Notes under the pieces: model-generated
What the model was told of the DNA's origin: nothing
Database searches by the model: none
Seen by the model: the letters and a program-made list of their open reading frames with translations, nothing else
Program-made: the position numbers and the translations under genes
IMG/VR virus record: IMGVR_UViG_3300033553_000812
Span: 1 to 37,498 of that record
DNA: 37,498 nt
Source of the DNA: a virus
Strand: one strand, 5' to 3'
Shown here: positions 21,871 through 29,646 of the stretch, piece by piece
Layout of the letters: every line of letters starts with the position of its first letter
Numbering within the stretch: the stretch's first letter is position 1

Positions 21871-21924
21871 CCACTGAACCCCCTCCCCACGTCCTAACTC
21901 CCCCGCGGCCCGATCATGGGCCGC
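21871..21924 (+). repeat. C-rich repeated element with hairpin, copy 2
   Basis: Bases 21871-21904 match copy 1 at 31 of 34 positions. The hairpin again starts 34 nt from the first base but has another sequence: GCGGCCC (21905-21911), loop GATCAT, GGGCCGC (21918-21924). It has no T-run. It ends exactly at the ATG of the protease (21925); a second possible ATG at 21916 starts in its loop. Confidence 0.85.
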
Positions 21925-23016
21925 ATGAAGCGAAAGCATCAACGAATCGCAGCCCTTGCGGCACTGATCCCTGACGCCACGTCCGGGGTGCCGGCCGAGG
22001 TGCAGCTGCTGCCTGCCGGCGAGTTCCGCTCCGGTGACGTCCGTCCCAAGGACGTGCCCGCCTGGATCGTCGACCGCGAGGTCGCCGACAACCTGATCGC
22101 CGCCGCTGCCCAGCGGACCAACCCCTACGTCATCGACTTCGAGCACCAGACGCTCTACGTGGAGCTCAACGGCCAGCCTGCGCCCGCGGCCGGCTGGTTC
22201 CGTGAACTCGAATGGCGCGAGGGCGTGGGCCTGTTCGCCGTCAACGTCGAATGGACCGAGCGCGCCCGGCAGATGATCGCCGCCGGCGAGTACCGCTTTA
22301 TCTCCCCCGTCTTCTCCTATGGCCCGGACGGCCGCGTCCGGCGCCTGTATCACGCCGCCCTGACTAACGACGCCGGCATCGACGGCATGGCCGCCGTGGC
22401 CGCACGCGCCGAGCACTTCCACCCCGACCACCAACCCGACCCGGAGGAATCCGCCGTGGATGAAGAAACCCTTGCCGCGCTGGGCCTGAAGAAGGACGCC
22501 AGCGCCGAAGAGATCAAGACCGCTATCGCCGCCCTGAAAGCACAGCACGGCCACGTGCTCGCCGCACTGGGCCTTAAGGAGGACGCCGGCGAGGAAGAGA
22601 TCAAGACCACCGTCACCGCCCTGACCACGAAGGCAGGCCAGGTCGATGAGGCCAAGGAGCAGCTGGCCGCGCTGAAGTCCAGCCACCAGCCCAACGAAGT
22701 CGTCGCTGCACTGCGTGGCCAGGTCGCGGACCTGACCAAGCGCGTCAATGAGCGTGATGTCGACGACCTGGTTAAGCCGGCCATCGAGGACGGCCGCCTG
22801 CTCAAGGAACAAGAGACCTGGGCGCGCGAACTGGGCGAGTCCAACCCGGCCGCTCTCAAGAAGTACCTCGACACCGCCCAGCCGATCGCCGCCCTCAAGG
22901 GCATGCAGTCCGGCGGCAAGACCCCGCCGGATTCCGGCGACCCGCTCTCCGATGAGCAGCGCGCCGTGGCCGGCATGTTCGGCAACACCCCCGAAGACCT
23001 CGCGAAGTACAGCTAA
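21916..23016 (+). CDS. Head maturation protease, gpI-like, with C-terminal scaffold region
   Basis: A 366-aa protein (363 if started at the ATG at 21925) of the Mu gpI protease family, which processes the prohead scaffold. Family features are EVQLLPAGEFRSGDVRPKD (about 26-44), NPYVIDFEHQTLYV (about 68-81) and AGEYRFISPVFSYGPDGRV (about 124-142), and NDAGIDGMAAVAARAE. The second half, from about residue 181, is the helical scaffold and contains two tandem 29-residue repeats. Neither candidate start has a clear ribosome-binding site; both sit in or next to the hairpin of repeat copy 2. It is the first gene of the head operon. Confidence 0.9.
   Translation: MGRMKRKHQRIAALAALIPDATSGVPAEVQLLPAGEFRSGDVRPKDVPAWIVDREVADNLIAAAAQRTNPYVIDFEHQTLYVELNGQPAPAAGWFRELEWREGVGLFAVNVEWTERARQMIAAGEYRFISPVFSYGPDGRVRRLYHAALTNDAGIDGMAAVAARAEHFHPDHQPDPEESAVDEETLAALGLKKDASAEEIKTAIAALKAQHGHVLAALGLKEDAGEEEIKTTVTALTTKAGQVDEAKEQLAALKSSHQPNEVVAALRGQVADLTKRVNERDVDDLVKPAIEDGRLLKEQETWARELGESNPAALKKYLDTAQPIAALKGMQSGGKTPPDSGDPLSDEQRAVAGMFGNTPEDLAKYS
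22456..23016 (+). CDS. Probable internal scaffold product (gpZ-like), in frame within the protease gene
   Basis: GGAGG (22443-22447) lies eight bases before an in-frame GTG at 22456, exactly where the protease domain ends. The product would be a 186-aa acidic helical protein. Mu makes its scaffold gpZ from an internal start in gene I, like lambda Nu3 in C, so the arrangement is expected. The separate product is inferred. Confidence 0.6.
   Translation: MDEETLAALGLKKDASAEEIKTAIAALKAQHGHVLAALGLKEDAGEEEIKTTVTALTTKAGQVDEAKEQLAALKSSHQPNEVVAALRGQVADLTKRVNERDVDDLVKPAIEDGRLLKEQETWARELGESNPAALKKYLDTAQPIAALKGMQSGGKTPPDSGDPLSDEQRAVAGMFGNTPEDLAKYS
22471..22644 (+). repeat. Tandem 87-bp coding repeat in the scaffold region
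   Basis: Two in-frame copies, 22471-22557 and 22558-22644, encode LAALGLKKDASAEEIKTAI and LAALGLKEDAGEEEIKTTV followed by a similar 10-residue helix. A duplication of a 29-residue helical unit in the scaffold. Confidence 0.85.
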
Positions 23017-23031
23017 CCCGGCGCCGCCGGG
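23017..23031. other. Compact hairpin after the protease/scaffold stop
   Basis: CCCGGC (23017-23022), loop GCC, GCCGGG (23026-23031), immediately after the stop codon. There is no T-run. It may protect or process the mRNA so that the downstream capsid genes are expressed at a higher level. Confidence 0.5.
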
Positions 23032-23080
23032 CCAGTCGACCCGTCACCGACATCAGTAAACCCGTCACAGGAGCAACGAG

Positions 23081-23482
23081 ATGCCTCTTACCAAAGACCG
23101 CAACACCCCGATGAAGGACGGCGAGCTGGTCAGCGTGCCGGTCGCCGCATCGGCCGAGATCTTCGCCGGCGGCCTGGTCGTCGCCAACGCCACCGGCTAC
23201 GCCGCCCCCGGCTCGGTGGCCACCGACCTGACCTACCTGGGCCGCGCCGACGAACACGTCGACAACGGCGCCGGTGCCGACGGCGACGCGGCCGTCCTGG
23301 TCCGCCGCGGCAAGGCCTTCAAGTGGACCAATTCCGGCACGGACCCGGTCACCCAGGCCGAGCTGGGCAAGACCTGTTACGTGGTCGACGACGAGACCGT
23401 CGCCGCCAGTGACGGGACCGGCACTCGATCGGCCGCGGGCACCGTGGTCGGCGTGGATTCCGACGGCATCTGGGTCGAGTGA
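23081..23482 (+). CDS. Head decoration-like protein
   Basis: A 133-aa protein with a CAGGAG site before its ATG. It is strand- and glycine-rich: EIFAGGLVVANATGYAAPGS (about 27-46), then a middle with DGDAAVLVRRGKAFKW and an end AAGTVVGVDSDGIWVE. Proteins of this type and size between protease and major capsid protein stabilise the expanded head. The assignment rests mainly on position and composition. Confidence 0.75.
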   Translation: MPLTKDRNTPMKDGELVSVPVAASAEIFAGGLVVANATGYAAPGSVATDLTYLGRADEHVDNGAGADGDAAVLVRRGKAFKWTNSGTDPVTQAELGKTCYVVDDETVAASDGTGTRSAAGTVVGVDSDGIWVE

Positions 23483-23517
23483 CCCGGGGCCGCTAACAGT
23501 CGCGAAAGGAGCGAACG

Positions 23518-24420
23518 ATGATTATCAACCGGGCCAATCTCACCGAGATTTTCAAGAACCTGAAGACGGCCTTCGCCAAGGCGTTCGAGACCGCACCCAG
23601 TAACTGGGAGAAGGTCGCCATGCTGGTGCCGTCCACCGGCAGCCAGAACGACTACAAGTGGCTGGCCAACTTCCCGCGCATGCGCAAGTGGATCGGCGAC
23701 AAGGCCGTCAAGGCGCTGGAAGGCTTCGGCTACACCATCGTCAACGACGACTGGGAAGCCACCGTCGAGGTCGACCGCAACGACATCGAGGACGACAACC
23801 TGGGCATCTACGCCCCGCAGGCACAGATGGCTGGTCACTCGGCCAAGCAGCTGCCGGACGAGATCGTCTTCGAGCTGGTCAACGGCGGCTTTACCAACAA
23901 GTGCTACGACGGCCAGCCGTTCTTCGACACTGACCACGAGGTCAACGGCCAGTCGGTCAGCAACAAGGGCAGCACGGTCCTGTCCGTCGCCACCCTGGCA
24001 CAGGCGCAGGCCTCCTTCGGCGCGGCCCGCACCGCGATGCGCAAGTTCAAGGACGACGAGGGCCGCCCGCTCAACATCACGCCCAACGTGCTCCTGGTGC
24101 CGCCGGCGCTCGAGGACACGGCCAACGCGCTGATGACGGTCGACCGTCTCGAGGACGGCAAGCCGAACCCGTACAAGAACACCGCCGAGGTGGTGGTCGA
24201 TGCCCGACTGACGTCCGACACCGCGTGGTTCCTCCTGGACACCACCAAGCCGGTCAAGCCGTTCATCTACCAGCAGCGCAAGCAGCCGAACTTCGTCGAG
24301 CAGACGGACCCCAGCTCCGACAACGTCTTCATGCGCAAGAAGTTCACGTTCGGCGCTGAGGCCCGCGCGGCCGGCGGCTACGGCTTCTGGCAGCTGGCCT
24401 ACGGCTCCACCGGCGCGTAA
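23518..24420 (+). CDS. Major capsid protein, gpT-like
   Basis: A 300-aa protein that forms the icosahedral shell, homologous to Mu gpT. Typical stretches are LTEIFKNLKTAFAKAFE (about 8-24), the YKWLANFPRMRKWIGDK segment (about 45-61), TIVNDDWEATVEVDRNDIED (about 73-92) and NGGFTNKCYDGQPFFDTDH (about 122-140). Length agrees with the family (about 300 aa). AAAGGAG lies upstream of the ATG. Confidence 0.95.
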   Translation: MIINRANLTEIFKNLKTAFAKAFETAPSNWEKVAMLVPSTGSQNDYKWLANFPRMRKWIGDKAVKALEGFGYTIVNDDWEATVEVDRNDIEDDNLGIYAPQAQMAGHSAKQLPDEIVFELVNGGFTNKCYDGQPFFDTDHEVNGQSVSNKGSTVLSVATLAQAQASFGAARTAMRKFKDDEGRPLNITPNVLLVPPALEDTANALMTVDRLEDGKPNPYKNTAEVVVDARLTSDTAWFLLDTTKPVKPFIYQQRKQPNFVEQTDPSSDNVFMRKKFTFGAEARAAGGYGFWQLAYGSTGA

Positions 24421-24484
24421 TCCATCCGTAAACGGCCATGACGGTGGCTTCACGGTCGCCGTCAATGCCTGACAGGAGAACCTC

Positions 24485-24907
24485 ATGAACCAAGAGCTTT
24501 ACCACCGACTGGTTGCCGTCATGGCTCAGTTCCAGGAGAGGCCCAAGGTGGCCGACGCGGCCAAGGCCGCTGGCCTGGACAAGGTCACAGCCGCCGAACG
24601 CGATGCCGCCTGGGACGCTCATCAGCAACAGGTCGACGAGGCCGCCAAGGCGGACGAGCAGCAGGCGAACCCGCCCGACGATCCGGCCAGCGCACCGGCC
24701 GACCAGGGCGAAGACATCGAGGGCATCTGGGTTCGTACCGTTCCCGGCGTCCGCCGCTTCCGCCGAGCCGGCATGGCCTTCAACGATGCCGGTACCGGCA
24801 TCGCCCTGGAGGCGCTCACCGACGAGCAGCTGGCCGCCCTGGAGGCCGAGCCCAATCTGATCGTCGAGCGCAACACCTTTTCCGACCAGCCGGGCCAGCA
24901 GGGCTAA
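24485..24907 (+). CDS. HI1506-like head protein
   Basis: A 140-aa protein. Residues 1-75 are polar and helical, rich in A, Q and D. Residues about 80-130 hold the recognised part: IWVRTVPGVRRFRRAGMAF then LTDEQLAALEAEPNLIVE, as in the FluMu protein HI1506 family found right after the major capsid gene. A structural or head-completion role is expected from its place. CAGGAG precedes the start. Confidence 0.75.
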   Translation: MNQELYHRLVAVMAQFQERPKVADAAKAAGLDKVTAAERDAAWDAHQQQVDEAAKADEQQANPPDDPASAPADQGEDIEGIWVRTVPGVRRFRRAGMAFNDAGTGIALEALTDEQLAALEAEPNLIVERNTFSDQPGQQG

Positions 24908-24910
24908 CCG

Positions 24911-25336
24911 ATGGCCTACATCACCCTGGCCGACCTGACCGAGCGCTACGGCGATGAGATCGTCCAGTGGGCCGACCGTGACAACGACGGCCAGCCCGAC
25001 CCGGACTTCATCGCTGCCGTGCTGGCCGACGTGGACGCTGAGATCGATGCCCACCTGGCGGGCCGCTACAAGCTGCCGCTGACTGACATCCCTCGCATCC
25101 TGATCCGGCTGGCGACCGCGCTCACCCGCGAACGTCTGGCCACCGCGAACGGCGCCCGCCTGGACGAGAAAGACCCGGTCCGCCGCGAGGCGGACGGGGC
25201 ACGCTCGACCCTGCGGGAGATCGCTGCCGGTCGGGCACACATCGGCACTCCTCTCCCGGATTCCACGGTCGGGCGAGTGCAGATGGAGTCGGGTGGTCGG
25301 CACTGGGGACGCAATAAGTCGATGGGGTACCTCTGA
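24911..25336 (+). CDS. gp36-like head-tail connector protein (DUF1320)
   Basis: A 141-aa protein of the DUF1320 (Mu gp36) family. The start YITLADLTERYGDEIVQWAD, then IDAHLAGRYKLPL (about 46-58) and RILIRLATALTRERL (about 63-77) are characteristic; the C-terminus with GGRHWGRNKSMGYL is usual too. It is thought to sit at the head-tail junction. The next gene overlaps by one base. Confidence 0.92.
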   Translation: MAYITLADLTERYGDEIVQWADRDNDGQPDPDFIAAVLADVDAEIDAHLAGRYKLPLTDIPRILIRLATALTRERLATANGARLDEKDPVRREADGARSTLREIAAGRAHIGTPLPDSTVGRVQMESGGRHWGRNKSMGYL

Positions 25337-25776
25337 TGGACAACGTCCTTTCTGCCGAGGATCTGCTTCTCGATCGGCTCGGGGCGAAGCTGCCGCCAGA
25401 GGTGCATGTGCTGACGTCGGCCGAACTCGAAGGGGCGGCCAACGGCAATCACCCGACACCTGCTGCGTTCGTCGTCTTCGACGGCTACACGCCAGCCGAG
25501 GCAACGCCCAACAGCAGCGCCCAGAAACAGACCCAGCGTTGGGTCGTCATCTCGGCGGTGCGCAACGTCGCATTGGCCCGGTCAGGCCGCGCCGCCAGGC
25601 AGGAAGCCGGCCGGATGGTCAGCCAGGTCATCGGTGCTCTCCAGGGGCACCGCTTGAGCCACGAACACAGCGTCCTGCAGATGGCCACCGCGCCCCGTCC
25701 GATCTACCGGAACGGCCTTGCCTACCTGTTCACCGCCTGGACCACCACCATCGTCACCAAACCCACAGGAGATTGA
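25336..25776 (+). CDS. gp37-like tail terminator protein
   Basis: A 146-aa protein in the Mu gp37 position, after gp36 and before the tail tube. It has the alpha/beta pattern of tail terminators: PPEVHVLTSAELEGAAN near 20-36, strands around RWVVISAVRNVALARSGRAA and RPIYRNGLAYLFTAWTT near the end. Such proteins close the tail tube and set the junction with the head. Confidence 0.8.
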   Translation: MDNVLSAEDLLLDRLGAKLPPEVHVLTSAELEGAANGNHPTPAAFVVFDGYTPAEATPNSSAQKQTQRWVVISAVRNVALARSGRAARQEAGRMVSQVIGALQGHRLSHEHSVLQMATAPRPIYRNGLAYLFTAWTTTIVTKPTGD

Positions 25777-25779
25777 CCC

Positions 25780-26538
25780 ATGGGTATCAGCAACATCACC
25801 GAAGACTTCTCGCACCTGGGCGTGGGGGAACTCTGGCTTCGTCGCAAGGGCAGCACGGACCCGTACCGCCCGATCGGCAACGCCAACCAGCTCCAGTTCC
25901 AGATCGAGCAGAACACGATCACCCAGGGCGAGTTCCGCAGCCCCGGCGGCGGTTCGCGCAACGAGATCAACCGCATCACCAGTGTCGCGGCCAACCTCGC
26001 GGTGTTCGACCTGTCGCCGGAGAACATCGCCATGGTCCTCTACGGCGATGCCAGCACGGTCGACGCCACCAGCGGCACGCAGAAGACCGAAACCTTCACG
26101 GCGCGCCCCGGCGGTTTGATCCCGCTGGAGTACATGAACCCGAGCAACGTCACCGTGACGATCGATCCGGCCGGGACCGCCACCGCGGCAACACTCAGCG
26201 ACGACTACGAGGTGCGCGTCGGTGGCGTGTTCATCCCCGAGACGAGCGGCATCGCCGACGGCGACACCATCGAGGTCAGCTATGACCACGGCGGCCAGTA
26301 CGTGATCGAGGCGATGGTGAACTCGGGCTACGAGTTCGAGGCGAGCTTCCGCGGCTACAACGAGGCGCGTCAGAAGCACTTCGCGCTGGACATGTACCGC
26401 CTGCGTTTCCCGCCGACCGAAGGCCTGGACTGGGTGGGCGAGGAGTTCGCCACGTTGCAGACCGCACCGAAGATCCTGGCCGACACAACCAAGCCGGCCG
26501 GCAAGTCGCAGTTCTATCGCATCTCGATGGAACAGTAA
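25780..26538 (+). CDS. Tail tube protein
   Basis: A 252-aa protein directly before the tape measure gene and after the tail terminator. It is strand-rich: GVGELWLRRKGSTDPYRPIG (about 15-34), RNEINRITSVAANLAVFDLS, and TIEVSYDHGGQYVIEAMV, and ends KSQFYRISMEQ. This fits the major tail subunit of a non-contractile tail in B3/DMS3-type phages. No sheath gene lies before it. Confidence 0.8.
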   Translation: MGISNITEDFSHLGVGELWLRRKGSTDPYRPIGNANQLQFQIEQNTITQGEFRSPGGGSRNEINRITSVAANLAVFDLSPENIAMVLYGDASTVDATSGTQKTETFTARPGGLIPLEYMNPSNVTVTIDPAGTATAATLSDDYEVRVGGVFIPETSGIADGDTIEVSYDHGGQYVIEAMVNSGYEFEASFRGYNEARQKHFALDMYRLRFPPTEGLDWVGEEFATLQTAPKILADTTKPAGKSQFYRISMEQ

Positions 26539-26559
26539 CCACCGCACAGACGGAGGTCC

Positions 26560-26587
26560 GCCCGCCCCGGGGTAACTCGGGGCGGGC
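26560..26587. other. Strong hairpin just before the tape measure start
   Basis: GCCCGCCCC (26560-26568), loop of 10, GGGGCGGGC (26579-26587), six bases before the tape measure ATG at 26594. The 3' arm contains the only purine-rich sequence that could serve as a ribosome-binding site, so the stem may hold translation down. No T-run follows. Confidence 0.6.
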
Positions 26588-26593
26588 CCAATC

Positions 26594-29284
26594 ATGAAAG
26601 ATCTTGTCACCCGCATCGTCATCACTGCCAAGGACCGCGCCAGCGGGACTCTGGATGGCTTGCGGCGACAGTTCACCGGGGTCCGTGGCGCGGTCGTCAA
26701 GCTGGGCGCCGCGATCGGAACCTACCTCTCGCTGCGAAGCGTGGTCGGATTCTTCACCGGCAGCGTCAAGGCAGCAGCCAGCCTCGAGGAGCAGCTCGCC
26801 ACCGTTGGTGCCGTTACCCGCGCGAGCGCGGAGGACATGGATCGGCTCAAGGCGTCCGCCGAGGAGATGGGCGCCACCACGCGCTACACCGCCACCGAAT
26901 CCGCCCAGGCGATGGAAGCCCTGGGCCGGGCCGGCCTGAACACGACCGAGATCATCAGCGCGCTACCCAACGTCCTGGCGCTTGCCCAGGGCAACGGGCT
27001 CGAGCTGGCGCGCGCGGCCAGCATCATCACCAAGGCCGCGAGCGGCATGGGCGTCGCGTTCGAGGAATCCGGCCGGCTGGCGGACGTGTTCACCGCCGCC
27101 GCAGCGCGGGCGAACACCAACGTCGAAGACCTCGCCCAAGCGTTCAGCTATGCCGCCCCGAGCGCACGGGCGGCCGGACTATCGGTCGAGGAGCTGGCCG
27201 CCTACGTCGGCAAGCTGGCCGACGCCGGCATCGATGGCAGCCGGGCGGGCACCGCGCTCAACAACATGCTGTCGCAATTCGGCAACGAATCGAGCGCCTT
27301 CTCCAAGGCCCTACGTGACGCCGGCATCTACACGGACGACTTCAACGAAGCCCTCCGGAAACTGGAGGCGGCCGGGGACAAGGGAACCGAGGCGATCAAC
27401 GCCATCGGCCAGGAAGCCGGCCCGGCATTGAAGGCTCTGCTTGCCCAAGGCACAGGCAGCGTCGCGGCGCTATCCAAGGAGTTGAGCGGCGCCGAGGGCG
27501 AGGCGAACCGTGTCGCCAAGGCGATGGACAGCAACCTTAACGGCGCATTAAAGGCCCTTGGAAGTGCCTGGGAAAGCCTGAAGACCTACATCGGCGACCC
27601 GCTGCTCGAGAAGGTGAACACCGCCGCCAGGGACCTGGCCGAAACGATCCGTGGACTCGTCACCAGTGGCGCGCTCGAGGATATGCGGGCGAAGATCGTC
27701 GATGCATTCGAGCGCGGCTATGAGGCCATCAAGACGTTCCTCGGCGGCCTCGATGACGGCGAAACCCTGACCGAAAAGCTGCGCGGATCGACCGAAACCC
27801 TGATGGGGTGGTTCACCAAGCTGGGCCAGGGGGCCAGCGTGGTGGGCAACACCATCGTCGCCGCGTTCAAGACGGTCGACAGCGTGGTCAGCGCCGTGGC
27901 GATGGGCGTGGTCGGCGCGATCACGGTTGTCCAATCGGGCGTGAACAAGCTCATCCAGGGCATGAATGCCATCGGCCTGGCGAGCGACGAGACAGTCAGG
28001 AAATCCCAGGCGCTCAACGAAACCCTGGTCGAAACCACAAAGCAGCTGGGCGAGCGATCCGTTCAGAGCGCGAAGGATGCCGCCGCTGCGGTCGACAAGG
28101 CGGCGACCAGCATGGAGGCGCTGGCCAAAGGCAGCGACAAGGCAACCGCGGCGAACAAGAAAAACGCGGAAAGCAGCGTCGAGGCCACCAAGCAGGCCCT
28201 CGCCCTGGGCGACGAACTCGACAAGGCTGCCGAAGCGCAGCGGAAGATGGAGGCCGCCACCGACGGCACGACCGAGGCCACCAAGCGCAATACCGAAGCG
28301 CAGAACGAACTGCAAAACGAAACGGAGGAAACCGCCCAGGCCGCCGCGAAGCTAGAGGCCGCCTTCAAGACCCTCGGCGTCACCAGCACCACGGCCTTGA
28401 AAGAGACAGCGGCCAAGTCGCGGGAGGCCTACCAGACCATCCGTGCATCGGAGGCGCCCGTTCAGGACGTGCGCCGCGCGTTCGAGAAATACGCCCAGGC
28501 GGCCGTGGACGCCAACGATGGCGTCGCCAGCGCGGCCCTGGAAGCCGAGGCGGCTCAGAACGGACTCAAGCTGGCAGTCGATGAGAGCGGCAAGGTCGCA
28601 ACGCAGTCGATCAAGGAACTGCAACTCGCCGCGCTGGGGCTCGGGAAGGACGGGCGGATCGCAGGCGAGGAAATCGAAGCCGCCATGCTCGACGCAGCCG
28701 ACGCTACCGGGCAGGCGGGATCCGCGGCCGGATCGGCATCCGGCGACTATGACGGCATGGCTGCCAGCGCGGAGCGAGCGGCCGACGCCGCGGAGCGCGC
28801 CGCGCGGGCCGAAGAGAAGACCGCGGCCGATAGCGGCCCCGGGTCATGGGGAAATCGGAGCGCGCCGGGCATCAATCCGAAGGGCCTGTCCGACGAGGAC
28901 CTCGAGAAGCGGATCCGCGAAGCAGAAAACTACCGCTTCAACCTCCGATGGGGCGGCATTTGGGGTTTCGGGGCCCGCGAATACTACGAGGGCATGAAGC
29001 GCGACGAGGCGGAGATGCTCAAGGCGGAGGAAGAACGCCGCCGGAAAGAACGAGATCAGCTCGACCAGGCAGCGGATCGCTCCGATCGGGAACGTAAGCG
29101 GCAGCCATTTAATCAGGCCCGGTTCGAAGAACAGGACACCCAGCAAACCAACCGCGGGGGCATGGCGCCGGAGCCGGTCAGGCGCGTCCGCCTCGAGATC
29201 GGTTCGTCCTCTGTCGACGTCCCCGAGGACCAGGCCGATTCCTTTATCCGTGAACTCCGGCAAGCCGGCATGAGGGCCAGCTAA
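26594..29284 (+). CDS. Tail tape measure protein
   Basis: An 896-aa protein. Residues about 60-330 match the TP901-type tape measure core: SLEEQLATVGAVTRASAEDM, MGATTRYTATESAQAMEALG, SAALPNVLALAQG-like content and SGMGVAFEESGRLADVFTAA. Hydrophobic stretches lie at about 37-55 and 415-455. Long alanine-rich helices fill about 480-760 and the C-terminus is charged. At roughly 0.15 nm per residue the tail would be about 130 nm, in the siphovirus range. No separate tail chaperone genes lie upstream. Confidence 0.94.
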   Translation: MKDLVTRIVITAKDRASGTLDGLRRQFTGVRGAVVKLGAAIGTYLSLRSVVGFFTGSVKAAASLEEQLATVGAVTRASAEDMDRLKASAEEMGATTRYTATESAQAMEALGRAGLNTTEIISALPNVLALAQGNGLELARAASIITKAASGMGVAFEESGRLADVFTAAAARANTNVEDLAQAFSYAAPSARAAGLSVEELAAYVGKLADAGIDGSRAGTALNNMLSQFGNESSAFSKALRDAGIYTDDFNEALRKLEAAGDKGTEAINAIGQEAGPALKALLAQGTGSVAALSKELSGAEGEANRVAKAMDSNLNGALKALGSAWESLKTYIGDPLLEKVNTAARDLAETIRGLVTSGALEDMRAKIVDAFERGYEAIKTFLGGLDDGETLTEKLRGSTETLMGWFTKLGQGASVVGNTIVAAFKTVDSVVSAVAMGVVGAITVVQSGVNKLIQGMNAIGLASDETVRKSQALNETLVETTKQLGERSVQSAKDAAAAVDKAATSMEALAKGSDKATAANKKNAESSVEATKQALALGDELDKAAEAQRKMEAATDGTTEATKRNTEAQNELQNETEETAQAAAKLEAAFKTLGVTSTTALKETAAKSREAYQTIRASEAPVQDVRRAFEKYAQAAVDANDGVASAALEAEAAQNGLKLAVDESGKVATQSIKELQLAALGLGKDGRIAGEEIEAAMLDAADATGQAGSAAGSASGDYDGMAASAERAADAAERAARAEEKTAADSGPGSWGNRSAPGINPKGLSDEDLEKRIREAENYRFNLRWGGIWGFGAREYYEGMKRDEAEMLKAEEERRRKERDQLDQAADRSDRERKRQPFNQARFEEQDTQQTNRGGMAPEPVRRVRLEIGSSSVDVPEDQADSFIRELRQAGMRAS

Positions 29285-29646
29285 TGCAACTGGATGGAAT
29301 CCAGATAGACGACGACCTCGAGTGGGCCGACGAATTCGAGTGGAGCCCGCGGCAGGCGGCAACCAGCCGTTCGATCACGGGCACCCTGATCGTCGAGCCG
29401 AGCGCCGCCCTGGACAAGGGTCGACCGATCACCTTGACCGCGGCGAACGATCGCGCCTGGCATGACCGCGCGACGGTCGAGGCACTACGGGCAAAGACCG
29501 ACCAGACCACACCGATGACCCTGGAGCTATGGGACGGCCGAACCATGGCGGTCGGGTGGCGCTGGGAGGACACGCCGCTCGATGCAACCGAACTGTGGCC
29601 GGGCGCCGGCTACTTCGTTATTACCCTGCGTTTGAGGACCGTTTAA
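29284..29646 (+). CDS. Distal tail protein, unknown family
   Basis: A 120-aa protein after the tape measure, starting with the last base of its stop. It has LDGIQIDDDLEWADEFEWSP, RSITGTLIVEPSAAL (about 28-42) and MTLELWDGRTMAVGWRWEDT, and ends YFVITLRLRTV. The acidic, tryptophan-rich strand pattern looks like a small beta-barrel of the tail tip. The role follows from position only. Confidence 0.7.
   Translation: MQLDGIQIDDDLEWADEFEWSPRQAATSRSITGTLIVEPSAALDKGRPITLTAANDRAWHDRATVEALRAKTDQTTPMTLELWDGRTMAVGWRWEDTPLDATELWPGAGYFVITLRLRTV

Noticed and set aside
25780-26593. Programmed frameshift giving a tail chaperone extension
   Set aside because: The tube gene ends 55 bp before the tape measure, leaving no room for an extension, and no slippery heptamer is seen near the tube stop.
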